From Acanthosepion pharaonis (taxonomy: Eukaryota; Mollusca; Cephalopoda; Sepiida; Sepiidae), in assembly GCA_903632075.3 (NCBI GenBank), contig CAHIKZ030005496.1, positions 492,001 through 556,000 of the forward strand: DNA of 64,000 bases, read 5' to 3'. Positions 55,916 through 64,000 of the stretch are shown in pieces; positions within the stretch are counted from its first letter, which is position 1; each line of letters starts with the position of its first letter. The translations under genes were made by a program, and so were the position numbers. The notes beneath the pieces are model-generated. The model was not told the DNA's origin. It searched no databases and was given only the letters and a program-made list of their open reading frames with translations.

Positions 55916-56084
55916 CTGGTTAACGAAGCAAATATGCATTTTTGTTGTGGTAACTTTCATGTTCCAATGTAACAGTTTATAATATATATTTATTGCTCTA
56001 CTATTGTATTGAGCCCTTTTTTTATATTAATGTTATGGACGTTTCAATTTCTATTTTTCCTTCTTTTACATTTGGATATATATA

Positions 56085-56310
56085 TGTAAATATTTTCTAT
56101 GTTTATACGTTCTTTTATCAGATACAAATATTTAAGTAAATGTTCTGTTTATAATAAACAGTATTAACGATTTTTTACCGGCCTGAATATCCGAGAAATT
56201 TTCATAGAAAATATGCGTGCTCCGACAGGAATCAAACCTGTATCCTATAAGGAACCGTCATATAGCCTGACGTGCTTTACCGATTTAGCCACAGAGGAGC
56301 GCTTCTGTTG
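56085..56310 (-). mobile_element. tRNA-derived SINE, family S2 (copy 2)
   Basis: On the minus strand 56305-56220 reads TGGCTAAATCGGTAAAGCA (box A/D-arm) through AGGTTTGATTCCTGTCGGAG (T-arm and acceptor side). GCTCC and GGAGC ends can pair as an acceptor stem. The anticodon arm has an enlarged insert (CTATATGACGGTTCC...), so it is tRNA-derived and not a normal tRNA. Flanks match 49665-49880. Confidence 0.7.
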
Positions 56311-56364
56311 GCAATGTCAATTTTAAATCATGGAGAATTGTAGTAAACAGTAAAATCGGTAGTA

Positions 56365-56481
56365 CAGTGTAACCCGGATATAAGAGAGTTGTCGGGACCG
56401 GAGAAGAAGTCTCTTATATCCGGGTTTCTCTTATATCCGGGTTTCTCTTATATCCGGGTCTCTTATATCCGGGTTACACTG
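56365..56481. mobile_element. Short TIR element (pogo/Tc1-type MITE), copy 1
   Basis: The terminal inverted repeat CAGTGTAACCCGGATATAAG is flanked by TA on both sides (56363-56364 and 56482-56483), the target duplication of Tc1/mariner/pogo elements. The right terminus has been amplified: CTCTTATATCCGGGTT occurs four times in tandem, spaced 15-17 bp, between 56411 and 56476. It is non-coding and 117 bp long. Confidence 0.85.
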
Positions 56482-56561
56482 TATAACAAATGTGATGCAT
56501 ACAAAAAGAAAGTGAATCTGAATGAAATCGGTTAGATTAAACAAGAACTCTTTTAAACTCC

Positions 56562-57110
56562 CAGTAGCCCTGGATTGGCCGTTGATCCCCCCCAACCAGG
56601 TCGACGCTTGGACATAAGGTAAGCCGTACATTCAGTTACCATCATGAGAAAGAAAACAGACAACTACTTGCTGCCTCGTGTGAGTATAGTTTCGCTCTAG
56701 CAGAAACCCATTTACATTTTTATTTTTTTTTTTTTTTTTTTATATTTTTCTCTCCCCCCACTCGTCAATGTTCTCTACCATAGTAAGTCATCTTGTCCCA
56801 ATGATTCTCCCTTATTTGATAGTTTAGTAAGTAATCCCGGTTCGAAAGAAAAAAACAGGAAAAATGGAAAATTAAATGTCTTTGGCTAGATGCGAAACTG
56901 TCTCGTCAGTATTCTAATGCTGTTGTGACCGTATCTTTTTTGCTTGATATATTGTCTGAACTTGGAATTGTTCTCGCCGTTTCTTTCTCCTGTTCTAAAT
57001 TTTATTGAAAGCATATCTCCCAAGCCCACTATTTGGGGAGGGCGGTGGATTGGCCGTTGATATCCCCCCGCAAACCAGGTCGACGCTTGGACTTAAGGTA
57101 AGCCGTACAT
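56562..57110 (+). repeat. Orphan LINE 5' monomers
   Basis: Contains the copy A/B 5' monomer series with no LINE body after it: GGTCGACGCTTGGACATAAG near 56602, AGTATAGTTTCGCTCTAGCA, a T19 run, CCCAATGATTCTCCCTTATT, AAAAATGGAAAATTAAATGT, GCTTGATATATTGTCTGAA and GAAAGCATATCTCCC near 57006. A second monomer start follows, with GGTCGACGCTTGGACTTAAG near 57080 (period about 480). Confidence 0.75.
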
Positions 57111-57324
57111 TCACATGTGTAGTCGTAACAATATGATAAATTATGTATATATTACAGCTTCATGCGATACATTTTGACACGCTGAAGGCATTTTAAAGGT
57201 AAGCGGAACAGAGGGAAACTGACCTATTAACGATCTAGTGTAATTGGATGAGAGAATAGGGGGTAGTAGCGATATTTAAATGTGAAAATAAAACAAAAAA
57301 CTTCACTCAGAGATACAAATGATA

Positions 57325-57378
57325 ATATGTTATAGAGTGCCACGATCGCTCACGTCCTGAAGGAACACGACATATAAA
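57325..57378 (+). pseudogene. RTE-like LINE extreme 3' end
   Basis: AGAGTGCCACGATCGCTCAC and GTCCTGAAGGAACACGACAT match the AMI-NVLK-HGT end codons of the RTE pieces at 14400 and 39820. Only about 55 bp. Confidence 0.5.
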
Positions 57379-57579
57379 TACACAGTCATACAGTTTTGTA
57401 AAGTAACTTGTCTTTCGATAATATTATCCTGAAAATTAGAGGCTCCTTATAATTTTTGTAAACCTATATTTATTCAGAAACTGTAAAAACCTTTTAATAT
57501 TTTTCTTAAGTATTTATATACAGAGATGACTTTTTCAATTAACTGTATAAAAAAAAAATTATGATGAAAATTGTCCACA

Positions 57580-57582
<3 letters not shown>

Positions 57583-57622
<40 letters not shown>
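57583..57622. repeat. (TA)n microsatellite
   Basis: 40 bp of TA. Confidence 0.97.
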
Positions 57623-57629
<7 letters not shown>

Positions 57630-58379
57630 GGGTGGGGTGTACCTTAAACTTCCCCAATACCCAAATTTCAGCCAAATAATCAAATACTATAATTTTGTTA
57701 GGGAATTCCTTCTTCGGCTCGAGAATATTTCGAACTTCTACCTCTAAAATGCCTCATTTTGATGACGACATAACCTAAAAATTGCAATTTAACGGGTGTC
57801 AGTATAGTCAGGCCTCATAGGAAATTTCATTAACTATAGACTTTTTTGTATACCTTCACAGATTAAACATGGTTGCTTTGAAAAGTACAGCAACATTTGC
57901 CTAAAAAATGATGGAAATTACTTTGAAGATGTGATTTTTTAATATTCCATTTCAATAAAATGTTGAAAATTTCATTTCTTGAAAATATTTCTTTCTGCTT
58001 ATGTGTCCAGAATTTAGGGACTCCCTGAATATTTAGTTGAAAAAAACTTAAATCTGTTTTACCCATCAAGTATATATATATATATATATTGCACGTTTAT
58101 CATAATTTAAATAACTGATCCAAGTGCGACTTTTGGATAATAAGTGCGACATTACTGTAATTATTGAACAATATAGTTCATGCCACTTTGACAGAAAAAT
58201 TTACCAGTAAAAATTCGTTCATCACCATATATGAACGCACAACCTTTAAAAAATTTAAAATCAAACTCAGCGTTGCTTTAGCGCGCTCCAAAAACAATAA
58301 TTCATTTTCAATAGCATTTTCGGATACAACAATACATATATTTTCGTTGTCCTCTTATTACTAAGAGAAAAACAAGAAC
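57623..58379. other. Unassigned sequence
   Basis: A short (TA)n lies at 58069-58090. Nothing else is recognised. Confidence 0.4.
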
Positions 58380-58395
58380 AACATCTATTCTATGC

Positions 58396-58425
58396 CTGAA
58401 GATGTCTGTAGGAACAGACGAAAGC
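58396..58425 (+). ncRNA. Hammerhead-like motif, family H6 (copy 2)
   Basis: CTGAAGA, one extra T, GTCTG/CAGAC helix II with loop TAGGAA, then GAAAGC. The core box and GAAA are intact. Helix III and the cleavage site are not identified. The loop and helix match the copy at 49104-49133. The unit runs on to a (TA)n at 58594. Confidence 0.5.
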
Positions 58426-58590
58426 TTGTAGTAAAAATAAGAACTAATACGGCAGAAATTTATATAAACAAGGATCATTTCATTCATAACGGATACGGAG
58501 GTTTTGTATATTATTTGAATTGTTTGCGATGATGGATGTCTCGCCATTTAAATCATTAACCTTTGCATTAGTTTTTTGTGTGAATAATTC

Positions 58591-58593
<3 letters not shown>

Positions 58594-58639
<46 letters not shown>
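58594..58639. repeat. (TA)n microsatellite, target of MITE copy 2
   Basis: 46 bp of TA. The MITE at 58640 starts inside its right end. Confidence 0.97.
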
Positions 58640-58642
<3 letters not shown>

Positions 58643-58738
58643 TGTAACCCGGATATAAGAGTCTCGGATATAGAGAAACCCGGATATAAGAGACTTCATC
58701 TCCGGTCCCGATAACTCTCTTATATCCGGGTTACACTG
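58640..58738. mobile_element. Short TIR element (pogo/Tc1-type MITE), copy 2
   Basis: 99 bp with CAGTGTAACCCGGATATAAG at both ends and flanking TA. Relative to copy 1 it is inverted and has only a partial internal duplication (CTCGGATATAGAGAAACCC). Confidence 0.88.
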
Positions 58739-58758
58739 TATATGTATGTATTTTGTCA

Positions 58759-58762
<4 letters not shown>

Positions 58763-58822
<60 letters not shown>
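58763..58822. repeat. (TA)n microsatellite
   Basis: 60 bp of TA followed by TGAATGAATGTATGTGTGAA. Confidence 0.97.
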
Positions 58823-58827
<5 letters not shown>

Positions 58828-58999
58828 GAATGAATGTATGTGTGAATGTATATATGTGTATATTAATTCCTTATAATACGACATTATGTGTGTATAGAGA
58901 GGGAGTATTCATGTACATGCGATACTGGTATATATATATGTAAACAAATGTTTGGAGGTACAAAATTTATAAATAGTTTTAAAAACAAGTAAACCATTG

Positions 59000-59335
59000 A
59001 TTTTAATTTTAAAAGTCTCTAGGGCCCTTTGAGCCAACATTTCATCAGGAGACAATCGTTGGATTAGCGGAAAGAATATTAACGATATTGAAGAGCAAAA
59101 AAAAAAAAAAAGAGGGGGAAACACACTAAAATAACAAACAAGTATATATACTTGTAACGAGGGAAGGGACCGTGTAAATAAATTAGCGAGGGACAGTTAT
59201 AATAAAATATCCCCCAACAGATTCAGAGACCTTATAAATTCTTTCTGCCGGCAGAGAGAAGGTTTTCTTAATCCTATACAGACCGATTCCAAAATCTTCA
59301 AATGATTATTGGAATCGGCTGTATGAATAAATATG
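59000..59335 (-). pseudogene. Penelope-like element C-terminal tail and 3' region
   Basis: The minus strand reads TADSNNHLKILESVCIGLRK, then PSLCRQKEFIRSLNLLGDIL and a stop. It resembles the ILESLYI--KPSLN-Q end of PLE GIY-YIG domains. About 150 nt after the stop, on the same strand, CTCCTGATGAAATGTTGGCT (59033-59052) gives an intact CTGATGA box but no GAAA, at the same distance from the stop as the hammerhead-like motif of the 30-kb PLE. A short palindromic hairpin (CCGATTCCA/TGGAATCGG) lies at 59282-59318. Confidence 0.5.
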
Positions 59336-59474
59336 AATATATATATGGTGTGAAAATATATAGAAAATAGTAGAGAACCTGATTTTCCCCCTAAAACCGA
59401 GGCTCTATCGAGTGAAATGAGCATAAACCCGTCGATAGTATTGAGCATCATCTTTAAATTAGACTCTCCTAAAG

Positions 59475-60722
59475 TAGTGATGACGGGATACCAGCTGTAG
59501 TCCTAAAGAAATGTGCTAATGAGTTTTCTCCAAACTATATAACTATTGCATCACCGATTCTTGCTTTCCAGTCTGCTGGAATTCCTGATCTGTTGTTCCT
59601 GATTTTAAGAAATCTCGAGACTCATCTAACTACCATTCTATCGGTCTCCTACCACTGTTCGGCAGAGTCTTCCAGGCTTTAATCAACGCCGAAGTAGTTA
59701 AGCACCTTACTTCCCATAATCTACTCTCTGACAGACAATATAATTTCCGCTTTGCCCGGTCTACAGATGATGTGCTTATGGCGATAACTTAATTTGTATA
59801 CCAAGCACTTTATAATAACAGCGAAGCTCGAGCTGTGGGTCAAGTTATCTCTAAAGCGCTTGATAGGTTTTTGGCATGCAGTCTTTCTAAGTAAGGTTCA
59901 GGGACACGGCATTACCGGACAGTTACTTGATTTAATCCAATCATTCCAGTCAAACAGTGAAATGAAGGTCGTTCTAAATGGGTTCTCCTCCAATTCCTCC
60001 TATCAGCACGGCTGATGACAAATTTCATAAGAGCGTCTCTTTTCACCTTCTTGCTCTCATGTTGTCCACTGGCCTGAGGTGGAACAACTACATTGAAACA
60101 ATAGCTACATTTACCTTAAGGAAAGATTGTTCTGTTTCGTGCCAGAAGCGTTCAAGTCCATCCTTCAAGTCTAAAAACCTACCATTCGTCTACTGCCATA
60201 TATGGTCTGATGCCCCCGCTGTTCATCTTGAGGTTCTCGACAAAATCCAAAGGCGTATAAGCAATGTGAGAGGTCCTGACCTGGCATCTCGACTTCAGTC
60301 ACTTTCTCACCACGAAATTTGGCTTCCCTCTGTCTTTTCTACAAATAATTTCATGGCAACTGCTCGGACGAACTATTTTCACTGGTGCCCCAACTGCGTG
60401 AATTTAAGCGTCCTTCTAGTTTGGCCTCTCGGTCTCACCCTTTTACTGCCGAAGCCGTTAAATGTAACCGCCTCTTCTACTCCAACGACTTCTTCTCTCG
60501 CACTTCCCGACAGTGGAACTCCCTTCTTCTTACTTGCTTCCCCGATAACGATAATCTTCAAAAAATTAAATGTAATGTCAATCGACATTTTCTGATCTAC
60601 TTATCTTGATCCCTATCCTACTCTTAATCCTTTCCTCAAACATACTTTTCTCTTATTTTCACTCTCTGTAACCCTTTGCGTGCTAATACCACTCTTGCCT
60701 TGTTTGGGGTGAAATGCTTAAA
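59475..60722 (+). pseudogene. CR1/Jockey-like LINE relic with deleted RT core
   Basis: Plus-frame pieces: DDGIPAVVLKKCANE, NYHSIGLLPLFGRVFQALIN, LSDRQYNFRFARSTDDVLMA, GHGITGQLLDLIQSFQSNSE and MKVVLNGFSSNS. The sequence then jumps directly to LLALMLSTGLRWNNYIETIA near 60060. The AGVPQGS...YADD block is absent, so an internal deletion removed the RT active site. It continues AVHLEVLDKIQRRISNVRGP, FYSNDFFSRTSRQWNSLL and CNVNRHF, then the 3' UTR to TTGTTTGGGGTGAAATGCTT. Confidence 0.88.
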
Positions 60723-60854
60723 AATATGTAGTGATTTCTTTTTGATTATGTTTCTACACGCAGAGGAAATTATTTTTTTTGTTTTTACTAGAATGGCTGA
60801 AATCTAACGCTAGAAAGCCTCATATACATTGGTTTTTATGCCTTAGCTGTTGGA

Positions 60855-60980
60855 TAAGAGATGGATCCATGCCTTTCGAAAGTTCATTAATTCGATAGCG
60901 AAAGCAACAGACTAATTTGGGAATTGAACTCGGCTCGTCGATTCCAGTTTCCACGCCGCTATCCATTACACAGCCAGCAC
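60855..60980 (-). mobile_element. SINE S1 head fragment
   Basis: On the minus strand TGTGTAATGGATAGCGGCGT and GAGTTCAATTCCC are the box A and box B regions of SINE S1. The body is reduced to ATGGATCCATGCCTTTC. Confidence 0.7.
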
Positions 60981-61900
60981 TAACAATAATATTTTAGTTT
61001 ACCACGGAATCCACAGAACTGTGGCACTGATTTCGTACCTACGCAAGGGATAAGTTTCGTTCAAACACGGACTTCCAACACATCTCTGTCTTACATGCTC
61101 AAAGGTAAATCAGAACATTCAAATCTCAATGGAAACCATCTTAAATTTTTATTTTTATACTTTTTACGTAAAATAAAACTCCACTTCTTAGTATTTGTTT
61201 ATTTTTTTGCCTAAGAATTTGTTTATTGTTTGCCTCTTATCAGAAAGCATTTCTTGTTTCGTTTATTCTGTATATTTGAAAACACGAGATAATAGCAAGT
61301 TATTTTCAGTGCGAATATTGTTTCGAAGGCAAGGCATAACTATTGATAACATTGGTATGACGAATGAGATTTGAAGTAAAAAATAAAGACTAGATTTATT
61401 GTTATTGAAATTACTGACAGGAGAAAGGTTCCTTGTTTTTGAGGAAGCAAAAAAGAAATGAAGATTTTTTTTTAAATTGCAAATGAGTATTTATAGATTT
61501 AGGAACACGGGGTAAAAAAAAATGTGGAAAGACAGGAGAGAATGTAAGGGAAATAACTCATTTAGTTTTTCGAAATAAAAATAGACTGTTTCAATTGTTG
61601 GATAAATCGCACTGGGGCGTTTTTGTATGTCGTAATAAAGAAACGGTTGTGCAATTCAAACAATGCCTTAACTTATAAAGATACGATTATTTTTTTTTCT
61701 GCTTGAAACATTTTCAGAACAAAACAAGTTGCTGAACAAAATTGAACGCATACGTTTTAAATATGCGTATTTCTTAATGCATTTTCTTTATTACAGATGA
61801 ATTGTATTTATTTTGCAATCCTAACTGTCTATCTGTGTATTTGGGCAGCAATCCCTTTTTCATGCAGATTTCGTTGAAAACGAATAAGAAGGTGTTATTG

Positions 61901-61901
<1 letters not shown>
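60981..61901. other. Unassigned AT-rich sequence
   Basis: Nothing recognised. Confidence 0.4.

Positions 61902-61960
<59 letters not shown>
61902..61960. repeat. (TA)n microsatellite
   Basis: 59 bp of TA, 75 bp from hammerhead-like motif H9. Confidence 0.97.
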
Positions 61961-61965
<5 letters not shown>

Positions 61966-62035
61966 TTCTCATTTGTTTTTATAATTCATTTTTTTCAGGA
62001 CTTAAATTATTTAAAAATCGTCCGAACATTTTATA

Positions 62036-62075
62036 TATCCAAGCGATTTCGGCTATACATTTAGCCATTATCAAG
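62036..62075 (-). ncRNA. Hammerhead-like motif, family H9
   Basis: Minus strand: TTGATAA, one extra T, GGCTA/TAGCC helix II with a 6-nt loop, GAA, then ATC/GAT as helix III around loop GCTTG, then A at the cleavage position (a permitted H). As in the PLE motif, positions 3 and 8 read U and A. Helix I was not found. Confidence 0.55.
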
Positions 62076-63540
62076 GATGAATTTTATTTTAGATTTAGAT
62101 TGTTTTTTTTCTTTCATGTAACTAGAGTTATACGAATGTTTTATTTTCCAAACACACGCGGACGTATTCATAGTTGATATTATTGAGTGTTGGCATTTTT
62201 ATTTTTTATTAATAATGCTTCCATTATTTTTAGCCATTTTGTACGTGTGGGTGATGTTGTTATATTTGTATTATCAACGAGTGTGTTAGGTACAGTGTTT
62301 GGTAGGACTCCATGTATATTTAAATTAAACCTAATTGACCTGTGGGCAGAGAGATGTAACGTGTGTTTCCTTGTTAAATATTTAGTAGCATATCCAGTAT
62401 AGTTATTTAAGAATTTGGATTCAACAGCAGAGCAGGTCCTTAAATGACATGTAAACTCATGGTTCTCTTTAATATGGATCTTGCAAGTGAATTATTATTT
62501 TTGACAATGAGTTTAACAATTTTAAAATTATTTTGCATTTATTCTAATTTTCTTGTTTTTGTCAAGTGGAGTTGTATATTTATTTATAATGCTTCTAAGT
62601 GAAACTTTGTCTTTCTTATGTAGTAAAAATAATTAATTATACTATGCATTTGATTTAGTAGAAAATGTTAATGTTATGGTTTAGCGGTTCTCTTTCTTCT
62701 AACCCTGAGGCTACACTATTCTGAACCATGCTCTGGTTGGTTTGTATTACCATCGACGACAGATAATGAAAATCATGGTGGCCGTTTCTCTCTCTCTCCT
62801 CAAAACGAATTCCATGGTAAACACAGAAAAAAGAAAACTAAGCCAGAAAACAAAAATCCGCTACCCCACTTATGTGGCACCATGCATAATTAGAAAACTG
62901 AAAAGAAATATTCATAAATATATGATTTGTTTTTTTTCGGTTTGTCAACCATTTGATAATTATTTAGAGCTGAAAAATATTTGGGTTCTGAGAATAATTC
63001 TTTAATTGCGTTCAAGCGATCTGGGAGAGAGAAAGAGAAGAAGAAGAAAAGGAGGAAAAAAATATAATACGAAAACCAGGTCAAAGCGAAAACACACACG
63101 CTCGATTGATACATAACAGATGTTGGAAGATATTCCCGGTCAAGTACCTGACCTACTTCCGTGTCCACGAAAGATGGAAGTTTGTTATCAATTTGGTTGA
63201 AGAAATAAAGTTCAGAGACAATGGAAAAAAATATGATAGGTAACAGGTGGGAAGTTTATCTAAGGATATGCAGGCAAACCATCCCAGAATTGAAAATAAA
63301 GCCACACAAGGTGATGTAGAAAATGCTTTTTTTGAGATAATTAAGATTTTTGTTAACAAGCTCCGAGCGAAAGAAAAAAGTGAAATATTTTTATTAGCTC
63401 GCGAGAACGCCACCCAGTCTGGGAAATCCCTTTCTTAGATCGTATCCAATTAGCGATAAACTGTTTGACAAATACCGCGTGTAAAAGAAACCGAGAGCGT
63501 CATTTCGGTCACGTACGAAAAGGGCAATTTAAATTTTTTG
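62076..63540. other. Unassigned sequence
   Basis: The reading frames at 62742-63005 and 63247-63438 (plus, 87 and 63 codons) show no homology that I recognise. The second (QANHPRIENKATQGDVENAF...) has a normal amino-acid balance and lies 200 bp before the promoter-like region. It is too weak to call. Confidence 0.4.
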
Positions 63541-63599
63541 TTTTTTAAGCAAAGGTGTTTCTCCCCAGAACAAAGCCACGGATTGTCCACGCCCGATTA

Positions 63600-64000
63600 A
63601 AGACGTCACGAAAGAAGGATGAAAGATACCGACCAGAGCCTCATTGGCCGAAGGCGGTCACATGATACATGAAGAAGGAGGAAAGATACCGACCAGAGCC
63701 TCATTGGCCGAAGGCGGTCACGTGACGTGCGAGGGAGGAGGAAAGTGGTCGAATAGGACCCATTGGCCGAGAGCGGTCACATGACATACGAAGGAGCGGG
63801 GAGGCGGGTATATGCCCCCAGAGGCACAGTAAGGGGGTGGGAGTGAAAGTAAGTTACCGAAAATGGAAAATCCCTAATCAGAAATAAGAAGGGTGGATAC
63901 GTATTTAGAATTATCCAGAAAACCCTGGCGCCGAGAGACCCACCCCAGTTTTTGACTGCATCGATAAAAGCGGGACCCCAACCGACAGAAATCAGTTGCA
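63600..64000 (+). promoter_or_regulatory. Candidate promoter region, rightward
   Basis: Three CCAAT/E-box repeats are followed by GC-rich DNA with GCGGGTATATGCCCCC (TATA-like at 63809). Further on, GATAAAAG at 63963 lies 31 bp before the A of TCAGTT at 63992-63997, the standard TATA to Inr spacing. GC content and CpG density rise sharply over the flank. It could drive a gene, or an LTR-type element, beginning at the window edge. No coding sequence is visible inside the window. Confidence 0.45.
63611..63790. repeat. 60-bp tandem repeat, 3 units, with CCAAT and E-box motifs
   Basis: Units start near 63611, 63671 and 63731 (periods 60 and about 59). Units 1 and 2 share GAAAGATACCGACCAGAGCC and TCATTGGCCGAAGGCGGTCA. 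Each unit has ATTGG (inverted CCAAT box) at 63643, 63703 and 63762, then GTCACRTGAY at 63657, 63717 and 63776. The middle one is the perfect E-box palindrome GTCACGTGAC. Confidence 0.85.

Noticed and set aside
59033..59052. Possible further hammerhead downstream of the 59-kb PLE tail
   Set aside because: CTGATGA is present but no GAAA follows a helix II; kept only as a positional note.
63611..63790. CRISPR-like array
   Set aside because: Direct 60-bp units with no spacers, in a eukaryotic context; it is a tandem promoter-type repeat.

Overview
This 64-kb window looks like metazoan, mollusc-type intergenic DNA. A cephalopod such as an octopus is my best guess, inferred from its very AT-rich composition, more than 30 (TA)n tracts, tRNA-derived SINEs, BovB/RTE-like and CR1/Jockey-like LINEs, and Penelope-like elements (PLEs). 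I find no intact host protein-coding gene, no rRNA gene and no convincing functional tRNA gene. All recognisable coding sequence belongs to transposable elements, and every copy is broken.

Layout. 0-5 kb: a PLE GIY-YIG relic and a GC-rich 230-bp tandem repeat. 5-20 kb: BovB/RTE-like LINE fragments, one split by a composite insertion; Tc1 and mariner relics; a degenerate 270-290-bp tandem array; SINEs; and an inverted repeat with 460-bp arms (19.9-21.0 kb). 22.3-27.6 kb: a three-layer nest in which a near-full-length CR1/Jockey-like LINE (copy A) sits inside a relic of its own family, and that relic is also split by a SINE. 28-33 kb: the longest (TA)n tract, then two PLE copies joined head to head as a palindrome. 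34-40 kb: four BovB/RTE-like pieces, a LINE 3' fragment and trinucleotide satellites. 42.9-43.5 kb: a GATA satellite with a higher-order repeat. 45.3-46 kb: a SINE split by an inverted hammerhead-like element. 50.7-55.3 kb: LINE copy B on the minus strand, again inside a relic of its own family. 55.3-59.3 kb: foldback and hammerhead-like units, two short TIR elements, orphan LINE 5' monomers and a PLE tail. 59.5-60.7 kb: another LINE relic. 63.5-64.0 kb: GC-richer DNA with a 60-bp tandem repeat carrying CCAAT and E-box motifs and TATA/Inr-like sites, which suggests a promoter firing rightward out of the window.

The main theme is a set of at least ten hammerhead-ribozyme-like cores (CUGANGA, a helix II hairpin, then GAAA) in several unrelated repeat families. 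Some sit just downstream of PLE GIY-YIG reading frames. Most units directly abut (TA)n or (TG)n tracts. PLEs are known to carry hammerhead motifs, so the association itself is expected. The points worth testing are the number of families in one window, the microsatellite abutment, the recurrent U3-A8 replacement of the catalytic C3-G8 pair, and the frequent single extra nucleotide before helix II. All calls come from reading the sequence by eye; no alignment or database search was run.
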